The position numbers and the translations under genes were made by a program. From positions 124,001 to 188,000 of the forward strand of contig JAFYYR010000029.1 in the NCBI GenBank assembly GCA_017557435.1: DNA of 64,000 nt, in the 5' to 3' direction. How positions within the stretch are numbered: position 1 is the stretch's first letter; each line of letters begins with the position of its first letter. The notes below the pieces were generated by a model. The model was not told where the DNA came from, made no database searches, and was given only the letters and a program-made list of their open reading frames with translations. Below are positions 38,509 through 46,915 of this stretch, piece after piece. This DNA is from Pseudobutyrivibrio sp. GTDB lineage: Bacteria > Bacillota > Clostridia > Lachnospirales > Lachnospiraceae.

Positions 38509-38581
38509 AATCACAAAAGTTATATTGTCTTTTTACTATGTGCATTTATGTAAATTTCTTAAAATATAGGTGGTGATAACT

Positions 38582-39385
38582 TTGGATCTAGGTTCTTTAA
38601 TCGGCTTAGTACTCGGTGTTGTAATGGTCATCTTCGGTATCGTATCTTCAGGTGGCGTTGCAGCGATTGCAAACTTCATAGACGTTCCATCAGTCATCAT
38701 TACAATCGGAGGTTCATTGTCCTCATGTATTGCTTGCAATAAGATGTCAGACTTCACTGCAGGTCTTAAGGGACTGGGTCTTGCAATTAAAGAGCCAGCA
38801 GTAGGAAATGCTGCAGATACTATTGGCAATATCATCAATCTCGCTAACATTTCCCGAAAAGAAGGCATACTTGCTCTTGAAGAGGCAGCAAATGGTATAG
38901 AAGATGAGTTCCTTAAAAAGGGAGTCAATCTTGTAGTTGATGGTACCGATCCAGAGCTTGTTAGAGCTATTCTAGAAACAGATATGAGCTGTCTTGAGGA
39001 CAGACACAAGGTCGTTATTGGCTTTTGGCAAAAATGGGGTGAAATGGGTCCTGCCTGGGGTATGATTGGTACTCTGGTTGGACTTGTTAACATGTTAAAG
39101 AACCTTTCAGATGCTTCTACAATCGGACCTAACATGGCGGTTGCGTTGCTGACTACACTTTATGGTTCACTTATTGCCAACTGGCTTACAGGTCCTGTTG
39201 GTACCAAGCTTGGAGTTAATAACAATCTTGAAATTATGATGAAGAGCATAACCGTTGAGGGCTTACTTTCAATTCAAGCAGGTGAGAACCCACGTGTTAT
39301 AGAGGAAAAACTCAAATCATTCCTTCCACCTTCTGCTAGAAACACCATTGGTGAAGGCGGCGGAGAAGGAGGAGGTGAGGGCTAA
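38582..39385 (+). CDS. motA: Flagellar stator protein MotA
   Basis: MotA is the ion-channel stator subunit that pushes on FliG. The start is taken as the TTG at 38582 after AGGTGGTGA, giving 'MDLGSLIGLVLGVVMVIFG' as TM1, the normal MotA beginning. TM2 is near 33-50, and the TM3/TM4 block has 'GPAWGMIGTLVGLVNMLKNL' near 155-175, containing the conserved Pro and Gly residues. The C-terminus is an unusual Gly/Glu repeat (GEGGGEGGGEG). The stop overlaps the motB ATG by one base. Confidence 0.95.
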   Translation: MDLGSLIGLVLGVVMVIFGIVSSGGVAAIANFIDVPSVIITIGGSLSSCIACNKMSDFTAGLKGLGLAIKEPAVGNAADTIGNIINLANISRKEGILALEEAANGIEDEFLKKGVNLVVDGTDPELVRAILETDMSCLEDRHKVVIGFWQKWGEMGPAWGMIGTLVGLVNMLKNLSDASTIGPNMAVALLTTLYGSLIANWLTGPVGTKLGVNNNLEIMMKSITVEGLLSIQAGENPRVIEEKLKSFLPPSARNTIGEGGGEGGGEG

Positions 39386-40287
39386 TGGCAAAGAAGCAAA
39401 AGCAAGAAGAAGCTCCTGCTGGTTCTCCTGCCTGGATGGCCACTTTCTCCGATTTGATGAACTTGCTACTTTGCTTCTTCGTTTTGCTTTTCTCTATGAG
39501 TAGTACTGATACAGAGAAGTTTCAGGAAGTAATCGCAAGTATCCAATCAAGTTTTAGTATTTTTTCATCTGGTGGTACCTCAATTGGTGAAGGCCAGATG
39601 ATTTCATCAGGAATCAGCCAGCTTGAAATGTTTGATGATTATTTCAACAGCGTTCATGATGGCGATGATGAGCAATATGAAAAAGAAGGAGCCTCTGATA
39701 ACCAGAGCGATGGACAGTTGTCCACCGATGGTGCCACAGAGACTGAGAGTAGTAATATAGGCGAGATTTCCGTAGATGAAGCTATGGAAGCTCTTGAAGA
39801 AGCCGGAGCTGCTGAAAGCGAAGGCATGGCAGAGCAAATCGAACAGAAGCTGGTTGAGTATGGACTTCAGGACCAGGTAGAAGTAGATTTTAATGCCAAT
39901 TATGTAATGATTAGAATCAACGGAGCTTTGCTATTTAATTCTGGTAAGGCTGAGCTTACAGATGAGGCAGTTGTTATTGTTGACAACATTGCTAAGATTC
40001 TGGAAGAATACGATTCTAACATCATAGAAATTGAGGGTCATACGGATAATGTTCCAATGTCCTCAGGTACATACGAGAACAATGATGTGCTTTCTATGTA
40101 CAGAGCACTTAATGTTGCAGAGAGAATTAGACAGGATACTAATCTCAATCCAGCATACATTAAATCAGCTGGACGAGGAGAGTATGTTCCAATTGCAGAT
40201 AACAGCACAAAAGAAGGACGCGCTAGAAACCGAAGGGTAGAAATTAAGGTTTATAACTCGTATTCCTCTGATGTAGCAGAAGAATAG
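39385..40287 (+). CDS. motB: Flagellar stator protein MotB
   Basis: MotB anchors the stator to peptidoglycan and carries the proton/ion-binding Asp, here D23 at the start of the single TM ('FSDLMNLLLCFFVLLFS'). The C-terminal OmpA-like peptidoglycan-binding domain has 'EIEGHTDNVPM' near 213 and 'NRRVEIKVY' near the end. Between TM and OmpA domain lies an acidic, Ser/Asp/Glu-rich linker of about 110 residues. Residues that separate proton- from sodium-driven types cannot be judged safely. Confidence 0.96.
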   Translation: MAKKQKQEEAPAGSPAWMATFSDLMNLLLCFFVLLFSMSSTDTEKFQEVIASIQSSFSIFSSGGTSIGEGQMISSGISQLEMFDDYFNSVHDGDDEQYEKEGASDNQSDGQLSTDGATETESSNIGEISVDEAMEALEEAGAAESEGMAEQIEQKLVEYGLQDQVEVDFNANYVMIRINGALLFNSGKAELTDEAVVIVDNIAKILEEYDSNIIEIEGHTDNVPMSSGTYENNDVLSMYRALNVAERIRQDTNLNPAYIKSAGRGEYVPIADNSTKEGRARNRRVEIKVYNSYSSDVAEE

Positions 40288-40305
40288 AAAGGATTACCTT
40301 GGATT

Positions 40306-40827
40306 ATGAAAAAGAATTTGATTACAGTAGTTATATTGGCACTGGTTGTAGTAAATCTTGTTCTTACAGCGGTTCTTACAATTTCTATTGTGCCTGAGAC
40401 TAAAAAAGCTAATGAGCTTATTACAAAGGTTTGTTCAGCAATTGATTTGGATTTGCAGGCCGGAGATACAGCTGGTTCACTTGCTGTAAATGTAGAAGAC
40501 CTATTTGATTACGCTGTTAATAGCGGCGAGACAATGACAATTAACTTAAAGAATAGTGGAGATGGCAAGGACCACTACGGAATCCTAGGCATTTCACTTT
40601 CTCTTGATACAACAAATGAGGATTATGCAAAATTTGGTTCCGGTGATTTAACTCAGTATGACAACGTTATTAGCGATACAATCAAATCAGTTGTTGCCGG
40701 TCATACAGTTGATGAGATGAGAAATAACGAAGAAGGTGTCAAAGAGGAAATCCTTGAGGCACTTCAGACTTTATTTAAGTCTTCAGTTATTGTAAGAGTT
40801 AATTTCTCTAGTGCAACATATAATTAA
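40306..40827 (+). CDS. fliL: Flagellar basal body-associated protein FliL
   Basis: FliL encircles and activates the stator. The 173-aa protein has one N-terminal TM (about 6-28) and a periplasmic stomatin-like domain with 'HYGILGISLSLDTTNEDYAKF' near 86-106 and a C-terminal 'LQTLFKSSVIVRVNFSSATYN'. It follows motB by 18 bases and precedes fliM. Sequence similarity in this family is low, so position carries much of the weight. Confidence 0.85.
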   Translation: MKKNLITVVILALVVVNLVLTAVLTISIVPETKKANELITKVCSAIDLDLQAGDTAGSLAVNVEDLFDYAVNSGETMTINLKNSGDGKDHYGILGISLSLDTTNEDYAKFGSGDLTQYDNVISDTIKSVVAGHTVDEMRNNEEGVKEEILEALQTLFKSSVIVRVNFSSATYN

Positions 40828-40863
40828 GCACTAAATTTACGGGGCGAATGGTGGTGAGATAGT

Positions 40864-41844
40864 TTGGGTGATGTCCTTTCTCAAAATGAAATAGATAATT
40901 TGCTTAACGCTTTGACTAGTGGTGAGTTGGATGCAGACGAGATCAAGAACACCAAAGAAAAGCCTGTAAAGAATTATGACTTTGCAAGACCGTCAAAGTT
41001 CTCCAAGGAGCATTTGCGTACATTGGAGATAATTTTTGAGCACTATGGAAGACTTTTGGCTACCAACTTGCCTATCTTCCTTAGAAAAAATATACAGGTC
41101 GAGGTAATGAACTCTGAGGCTGTTACCTATATGGAGTTTTCAAACTCTCTTTCTAATCCTGTATTACTTGGTATTGTAGATTTTTCTCCATTGGAGACTA
41201 ATATAATCGTTGAGATGGCTTCTAATCTTGGCTTTGCAATGGTAGATAGAATGCTTGGCGGTGAGGGCGAGCCTCTTGACAAAATAAGAGATTTCTCAGA
41301 GATAGAACTTTTAATCATAGAAAGAGTTATGACATCATGTGTTGAGCTCCTTAGAGAGCCTTGGGCTAACGTACTTGACGTACATCCTAGACTTGAGAGA
41401 ATAGAGACCAATTCACAGTTTGCGCAGATTATATCTCCTTCAGAGATGATTGCGATTGTAACTGTTAATATTAAAATTGGTGACGTAGAAGGCTTAATGA
41501 ATGTTTGTCTACCTTTTATTACTTTAGAGCCAGTAATGGACAAATTAAACACAAAGTTCTGGTATAGTAGTCAAAAGGAAAAGACAGGTGTTAGTTATTC
41601 AGATGCTGTAGAGACGCTTATTAATAGGGCTAAGATACCTATCAAGGCAGTTCTTGGAAATAGCGTTATTACAGTGGCAGATTTTTCTCAGCTTCAGGTT
41701 GGAGACATAGTTAGACTTGATACAAAGGTGGATGAAGAGCTTGATGTATTTGTGGGCGATATTAAGAAATTCTCAGCCCTTCCAGGTGCTTCAGGCAAAG
41801 ATTACGCAGTTAGAGTGACACAAATCATTAGGGAGGAGCAATAG
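40864..41844 (+). CDS. fliM: Flagellar motor switch protein FliM
   Basis: FliM is the C-ring subunit that binds phospho-CheY. The N-terminal CheY-binding peptide is 'LSQNEIDNLLNAL' (about 4-16). The CheC-like middle domain starts near 45 and contains the motif 'MVDRMLGGEGEP' near 125. The C-terminal SpoA/FliN-like domain is at about 255-326. The start is a TTG at 40864 after a GGTGGTGAG-type RBS. Length 326 aa is standard. Confidence 0.97.
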   Translation: MGDVLSQNEIDNLLNALTSGELDADEIKNTKEKPVKNYDFARPSKFSKEHLRTLEIIFEHYGRLLATNLPIFLRKNIQVEVMNSEAVTYMEFSNSLSNPVLLGIVDFSPLETNIIVEMASNLGFAMVDRMLGGEGEPLDKIRDFSEIELLIIERVMTSCVELLREPWANVLDVHPRLERIETNSQFAQIISPSEMIAIVTVNIKIGDVEGLMNVCLPFITLEPVMDKLNTKFWYSSQKEKTGVSYSDAVETLINRAKIPIKAVLGNSVITVADFSQLQVGDIVRLDTKVDEELDVFVGDIKKFSALPGASGKDYAVRVTQIIREEQ

Positions 41845-41845
41845 A

Positions 41846-43027
41846 ATGGGTGATGGTGTATTATCACAAGATGAGATAAATGCACTACTTAGTGGCGGAG
41901 TTCCCGATGCGCCAGCCGGTGAACCATCTTCTGGAGGTGGTGGAGAGTTGTCCGATCAAGAGATGGACACTATCGGCGAGGTTGCCAATATCAGCATGGG
42001 AAGTGCTGCAACGACATTATTTTCTCTTGTTAATAAAAAAGTAGAGATATCGACACCGGTTGTATCTGAAACAGATTGGGCAGGACTTGCAGCTGGTTAC
42101 GATAATGCGTGTGTAGTCGTTCGTATCGGCTATACAAAGGGACTTGACGGAAGTAACATCCTGGTTTTGAAAGAGGATGACGTCAAGGTTATTACTGACC
42201 TTATGATGGGCGGTGATGGTACTAATATAGATGGTGAGATTTCAGAGCTTCATTTGTCAGCTATTTCAGAGGCTATGAATCAGATGATGGGAGCTTCGGC
42301 AACATCACTTTCATCTATGCTTAACAAAATGGTGGATATTTCTCCACCTAGTGCAACGCTTACAGATTTAACAGCAATAGATCCAGGCGAGATAGACCAA
42401 TTTTTGACACAAAATTTTGTTAGAATAGCTTTCAAGATGGAAATTGGGGACCTGGTTAATAGTGAGATGATGCAGTTGTATCCTATTTCTTTATCAAAAG
42501 AAATGTGTTCAGCTGTTCTCAATAATATGGAGACGGATTCTAATTCTACAGTAGATGATGGAGTGGCACCTACGCCAGCACCAGCACCTGCGGCAGCAGC
42601 ACCGGCTCCGGAACCTGCACCGGCTCCAGCGGCAGGAGCGGCACCACCGCCAATGCCTCAGATGGATCCAAATATGATGCAGGGACAGCCAATGATGGCG
42701 CCTCCATACATGTATGCGCCACAACCTACAGTAAATGTGCAACCAGCACAATTTACACCGTTTGGACCAGGTTTTTCTGCACAATTTGCACAGGAAAACA
42801 TTGACTTAATTCTTGACGTACCTCTCGAAGTTACAGTAGAATTAGGTCGTACCAACAAAACAATCCAAGATATTTTGGATTTTGCTCCAGGTACAATCAT
42901 CGAGCTTAACAAAATAGCCGGTGAACCAATAGATGTACTTGTTAATGGCAAGTATGTGGCAAAAGGCGAAGTAGTAGTTATCGAAGAGTCTTTTGGTGTA
43001 CGAATTACAGAAATCATCAAAGAATAA
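41846..43027 (+). CDS. fliY: Flagellar motor switch phosphatase FliY
   Basis: FliY replaces FliN in many Firmicutes and dephosphorylates CheY-P. An N-terminal CheY-P-binding motif ('LSQDEINALLSGG') precedes a CheC-like domain with two ExxN active motifs, 'EVANISMGSAATTL' near 47 and 'EAMNQMMGASATSL' near 147. A Pro/Ala-rich linker (about 232-300) joins the C-terminal FliN/SpoA domain ('VTVELGRTNKTIQDILDFAPGTIIELN'-like). Length 393 aa fits FliY. A single base separates it from the fliM stop. Confidence 0.96.
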   Translation: MGDGVLSQDEINALLSGGVPDAPAGEPSSGGGGELSDQEMDTIGEVANISMGSAATTLFSLVNKKVEISTPVVSETDWAGLAAGYDNACVVVRIGYTKGLDGSNILVLKEDDVKVITDLMMGGDGTNIDGEISELHLSAISEAMNQMMGASATSLSSMLNKMVDISPPSATLTDLTAIDPGEIDQFLTQNFVRIAFKMEIGDLVNSEMMQLYPISLSKEMCSAVLNNMETDSNSTVDDGVAPTPAPAPAAAAPAPEPAPAPAAGAAPPPMPQMDPNMMQGQPMMAPPYMYAPQPTVNVQPAQFTPFGPGFSAQFAQENIDLILDVPLEVTVELGRTNKTIQDILDFAPGTIIELNKIAGEPIDVLVNGKYVAKGEVVVIEESFGVRITEIIKE

Positions 43028-43052
43028 TAAATATATTTAAGGAGATGAAGAC

Positions 43053-43415
43053 ATGGCAAAAAACATTTTAATTTGTGACGACGCTGCTTTTATGAGAATG
43101 ATGATTAAGGACATCCTCACAAAGAATGGCTACAATGTTGTAGGAGAAGCAGAAAACGGCAAGATCGCTGTTGATAAGTATGCTGAGCTTTCTCCTGATC
43201 TTGTTCTTCTCGACATCACAATGCCTGAGATGGATGGTATCGGCGCATTGAAGGCTATCAAAGAAAAGGATCCTAACGCTTGCGTTATTATGTGTTCTGC
43301 AATGGGACAGCAGGCAATGGTTATCGAGGCAATTCAGTCAGGTGCAAAAGACTTTATCGTTAAGCCTTTCCAGGCTGAGAGAGTTCTTGAGGCTGTTAAG
43401 AAGGTTATTGGATAA
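43053..43415 (+). CDS. cheY: Chemotaxis response regulator CheY
   Basis: CheY is a single-domain receiver that, when phosphorylated by CheA, binds FliM/FliY. The acidic pocket 'ICDDAAFMRMM' is near residue 7-17, the phosphoacceptor is D54 in 'LLDITMPEMDG', followed by the Ser-Ala motif 'MCSAMGQQ' and Lys in 'FIVKPF'. Length 120 aa is complete. It sits between fliY and fliO as in Bacillus. Confidence 0.98.
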   Translation: MAKNILICDDAAFMRMMIKDILTKNGYNVVGEAENGKIAVDKYAELSPDLVLLDITMPEMDGIGALKAIKEKDPNACVIMCSAMGQQAMVIEAIQSGAKDFIVKPFQAERVLEAVKKVIG

Positions 43416-43417
43416 TC

Positions 43418-43783
43418 ATGTTGATTCTTTTGTCAGCGGCAGATAGCTTTTTTCAGCTAGTATTCGTGCTGATAGTATTTGTTGGCATACTAGCTTTGAC
43501 CTACTATGTTACTAAGTGGATAGCAGGTTATCAGAAGACCCAGGGGCTTAATAAGAATCTGGAGATCGTCGAGGCTATCAGAATCACAAATAATAAATAT
43601 GTCCAGATAGTTAGAGCAGGAGAAGATAGATTCTTTGTTATAGCTATTGGCAAAGAAGAGGTTACTTTGCTTGGTGAGTTGACTGCTTCAGAGCTAAGGA
43701 TGTTGTCGGAGGAAGAGCAGGCTTCTGCGAATCCTCCTGTAGATTTTAAATCTATTCTGGACAAACTCAAGAAGAAAAGTTAA
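43418..43783 (+). CDS. fliO: Flagellar biosynthetic protein FliO/FliZ
   Basis: FliO helps assemble the FliP export-gate pore. The 121-aa protein has one TM (about 8-32) and a short basic/acidic cytoplasmic domain containing 'LEIVEAIRITNNKYVQIVRAG', typical of the FliO/FliZ family. Position between cheY and fliP supports the call. Confidence 0.88.
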   Translation: MLILLSAADSFFQLVFVLIVFVGILALTYYVTKWIAGYQKTQGLNKNLEIVEAIRITNNKYVQIVRAGEDRFFVIAIGKEEVTLLGELTASELRMLSEEEQASANPPVDFKSILDKLKKKS

Positions 43784-43804
43784 ATTTTGCAGGCTGGATA
43801 TGTT

Positions 43805-44671
43805 ATGAATAAACTTAAGAAGGTATACGTTGTATGTAGTTTGCTTTTTGCGGCTACTAGCATTTTTTGTGTTATTTTTATGAGCACAATTACTGCAAAA
43901 GCTACTGAATACAATACTGATACCCAATTCGATACAGAATATGGTGCGGATAACGAGCATTACGGCGCAACGGAAAATGCGCCTAATGCTTCTGATGAAA
44001 CCGTTGGAGATGGTGGATTCACATTGCAGTTCGATGGCAATGATGGCAATTTCTCATCTACACTTAGGATGCTTTTAATCCTTACAATTATCGCATTATC
44101 CCCATCTATTCTCATAATGCTTACATCCTTTACCAGATGCGTGATAGTGCTTCACTTTGTGCGCGCTGCTATAGGTACTAATACAGCGCCTCCGAATCAG
44201 GTTTTGATTGGTTTGGCGTTGTTTTTAACTTTATTTATTATGTCACCTGTTTTGACACAGATTAAGACTGATGCAATTGATCCTTTTGATGCAGGAGAGA
44301 TTACACAGGAAGAGGCAATTGATGCCGCTATTATGCCTATTCGCGAGTTTATGTATGGACAGACTCAGACCAAAGACCTAAATCTGTTTTGTGACATAGC
44401 TGGAGTTACCTATGAGGATTATGATGATGTTGCTTTTACAGTTTTAGTTCCAAGTTTTATTCTTTCGGAGCTTAGAACAGCATTTATCATTGGATTCTTA
44501 ATTTATATTCCATTTATTGTAATTGATATGGTTGTTGCATCAGTGCTTATGTCAATGGGTATGATGATGCTTCCGCCTACTACCATATCCCTACCATTTA
44601 AGATACTCTTGTTTATTTTGGTTGATGGATGGGATTTGGTTATTGGAGGTCTTGTTAAGACCTTCTATTGA
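43805..44671 (+). CDS. fliP: Flagellar type III export protein FliP
   Basis: FliP forms the main part of the export-gate pore. The ATG at 43805 gives a cleavable signal peptide (about 1-32, ending near 'AKA'). A short Asp/Thr/Asn-rich segment follows, then the conserved TM core: 'LILTIIALSPSILIMLTSFTRCVIVLHFVR' near 85-115, 'PPNQVLIGLALFLTLFIM' near 122-140 and 'MGMMMLPPTTISLPFKILLFILVDGWDLV' near 250-280. A TTG at 43787 is the less likely start. Confidence 0.96.
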   Translation: MNKLKKVYVVCSLLFAATSIFCVIFMSTITAKATEYNTDTQFDTEYGADNEHYGATENAPNASDETVGDGGFTLQFDGNDGNFSSTLRMLLILTIIALSPSILIMLTSFTRCVIVLHFVRAAIGTNTAPPNQVLIGLALFLTLFIMSPVLTQIKTDAIDPFDAGEITQEEAIDAAIMPIREFMYGQTQTKDLNLFCDIAGVTYEDYDDVAFTVLVPSFILSELRTAFIIGFLIYIPFIVIDMVVASVLMSMGMMMLPPTTISLPFKILLFILVDGWDLVIGGLVKTFY

Positions 44672-44702
44672 TGGAGAACTTTAGGATTTAGGAGAGTAAG
44701 TT

Positions 44703-44972
44703 ATGACAGAGGGACAGGTACTCGATATTATTAGAGATTCTATTTATACACTTCTTATGGTTTCATTACCATTACTTTTAGTATCTCTTATTATTGGTTT
44801 GGCAATTAGTATTTTTCAAACAGTTACATCTATTCAGGAACAAACCCTTACTTTCATTCCTAAGATAGTTGGCGTTTTCACAGCCCTTATGATTTTTGGT
44901 CCGTGGATGCTTTCTGTGCTTACGGATTACATCAATAATCTCTGGGCGAATTTCAGTATTTATTTAGGCTAG
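44703..44972 (+). CDS. fliQ: Flagellar biosynthetic protein FliQ
   Basis: FliQ is a small export-gate subunit, 89 aa with two TM hairpin helices (about 15-40 and 52-75) separated by the conserved 'QTVTSIQEQTLTFIPKI'. The RBS AGGAGAG lies at 44690. Confidence 0.97.
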   Translation: MTEGQVLDIIRDSIYTLLMVSLPLLLVSLIIGLAISIFQTVTSIQEQTLTFIPKIVGVFTALMIFGPWMLSVLTDYINNLWANFSIYLG

Positions 44973-44977
44973 GATAG

Positions 44978-45757
44978 ATGTTTAGTGTTGATTTTACTTT
45001 ACAAAATTTTGAATATTATCTTCTGATACTTACACGCATATCCATGTTTGTAGTGGTGGCGCCATTTTTCAATACTAAAAATACGCCTGCTAGAGTTAAG
45101 ATAGGCTTCTCAGCCATCGTCTCTTTGATGTTGTATTTTGTAGTAGATTTTAGCGCTCTTAATTATTCTACAGTTGTTGGGTATGCTTTTTTAGTTGTAA
45201 GAGAGGCTGTGACTGGACTTATTATTGGCTTTTCCACCTATTGCTGTATATTTATTATTCAGCTTGCAGGTCATATGATTGATATGAATATAGGTCTTTC
45301 CATGGCCCAGGAATTTGACCCTACTATGGGTTCAGAAGTTTCAGTTACTGGTTTGCTTTACAACCAGTTTATTATGATTCTTCTTATTCTATCAGGAATG
45401 CATAGATATATTTTCAGGACGTTGTGTGATGCATTTGAGCTTATTCCTTTAGGAGGGACTATTTTTAGATGGGATTCTCTTTTGAGTTCCACAATTATCT
45501 TTATTGCAGATATCTTTGTTATTGCCTTTAGAATTATACTTCCGGTTTTTGCTGTAATTATGATTTTGAATGCCATACTTGGAATAATGGTTAAGGTTGC
45601 CCCACAGATTCACATGTTTTCTGTTGGTGCGCAGCTTAAGATTATAGTAGGTTTTATTGTTCTGTTTTTGACAGTATTCCTACTTCCTGATATTGCAAGT
45701 TTTATATTTAGAGAAATGAAAAAAATGATGTCACTATTTATACAAGGATTGTACTGA
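44978..45757 (+). CDS. fliR: Flagellar biosynthetic protein FliR
   Basis: FliR is the single-copy export-gate subunit. It has about six TM segments in 259 aa, with 'MFVVAPFFNTKNTPARVKIGFSAIV' near 25-48 and 'GHMIDMNIGLSMAQEFDPTMGSEVSVTGLL'-type motif near 98-127. It lies between fliQ and flhB in the standard order. Confidence 0.96.
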   Translation: MFSVDFTLQNFEYYLLILTRISMFVVVAPFFNTKNTPARVKIGFSAIVSLMLYFVVDFSALNYSTVVGYAFLVVREAVTGLIIGFSTYCCIFIIQLAGHMIDMNIGLSMAQEFDPTMGSEVSVTGLLYNQFIMILLILSGMHRYIFRTLCDAFELIPLGGTIFRWDSLLSSTIIFIADIFVIAFRIILPVFAVIMILNAILGIMVKVAPQIHMFSVGAQLKIIVGFIVLFLTVFLLPDIASFIFREMKKMMSLFIQGLY

Positions 45758-45761
45758 TTTG

Positions 45762-46889
45762 ATGCAAAGGGAAAATAATCTACTAATTGCATATAACCTT
45801 CAGTTCTTTGCAAAAGATGGGGAGGGTGGTGAGAAGACAGAACAGCCTACCACCAAAAAACTCCAGGATGCCAGAAAAGAAGGTAAGGTGGCAAAAAGTA
45901 AGGAAGTTGTTAATGGTTTCTCGCTTTTAGGCTTTTTCATTAGCTTGCGAATTTTTTTAGAATTTGCAGGTGTTAGATTTGAGGAAATTTTTGCGTGGAT
46001 TTATGCTATAATACCAGATATAGTAGAAATGAATGGAAGTGGCCTGACAATACAAACAATATCTGGGATTTTCCAGGACCTGTTTTTAAAGATGTTTTTG
46101 ATATTACTTCCATTTTTAGCAATAGGTTTTATGACACATTTTGTGGGCAATCTTGTTCAGGTAGGTTGGAAGCCTACATTGAAGCCACTTCAGCCTAAGC
46201 TTAGCAAGTTTAATCCAATTAGCGGATTTAAGAGAATATTCTCTAAGCAGTCACTTGTTAATTTGATTCTTGCTATTGCAAAAGTTTCACTTGTGTTTTA
46301 CATAGCTTATCTCAATATCAGAGACCAGGCTAACAATCTATTTATTCTTTATGATATCAATCTTAGGTCTGCCCTTAGTTTGATATTTAAAATTATTGTA
46401 GATACAGGCATTAAAATTAGCCTTGTATATATTGTTCTTGGATTTGCAGATTATGCTTATCAGCGCTGGAAATTCAAGGATGACATGAAGATGACTAAGC
46501 AGGAAGTCAAGGACGAATACAAGAATTCCGAAGGTGATCCTGCCATTAAGGGTAAGCAGAGGCAGAGGATGATGGAGGCCTCCCAGAGGAGAATGATGCA
46601 AAATGTTCCTCAAGCGGATGTTGTCATCACGAACCCTACCCACATTGCTGTTGCTATTTTATATGACAACACAAAAGACGAGGCGCCTCGTGTGGTAGCC
46701 AAGGGTGAGGATTACCTTGCTAAAAAAATCAAAGACACCGCAAAAGAAAGCGGTGTACCAATAGTAGAAAATAAGCCACTGGCCAGAGCTTTATATGCAA
46801 CTGTCGATATCGACCAGGTTATTCCACCTGAATTATATCAGGCTGTTGCCGAGATTCTGGCAGTTGTATACACCAATAGAGCTAGCTAG
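45762..46889 (+). CDS. flhB: Flagellar export switch protein FlhB
   Basis: FlhB is the export-substrate specificity switch. The N-terminal motif 'DGEGGEKTEQPTTKKLQDARKEG' is near 20-42, four TM segments lie between about 55 and 230, and the autocleavage site is N291-P-T-H294 in 'VVITNPTHIAVAI'. The C-terminal domain is intact. Start ATG at 45762; a TTG one codon upstream is the alternative. It nearly abuts fliR. Confidence 0.97.
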   Translation: MQRENNLLIAYNLQFFAKDGEGGEKTEQPTTKKLQDARKEGKVAKSKEVVNGFSLLGFFISLRIFLEFAGVRFEEIFAWIYAIIPDIVEMNGSGLTIQTISGIFQDLFLKMFLILLPFLAIGFMTHFVGNLVQVGWKPTLKPLQPKLSKFNPISGFKRIFSKQSLVNLILAIAKVSLVFYIAYLNIRDQANNLFILYDINLRSALSLIFKIIVDTGIKISLVYIVLGFADYAYQRWKFKDDMKMTKQEVKDEYKNSEGDPAIKGKQRQRMMEASQRRMMQNVPQADVVITNPTHIAVAILYDNTKDEAPRVVAKGEDYLAKKIKDTAKESGVPIVENKPLARALYATVDIDQVIPPELYQAVAEILAVVYTNRAS

Positions 46890-46915
46890 AAATATTTTCG
46901 GAAAGGGGGATTAGT

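Noticed and set aside
38207-38581. Hidden flbD/swrD gene
   Set aside because: No frame in the gap encodes a protein of suitable size or sequence on either strand.
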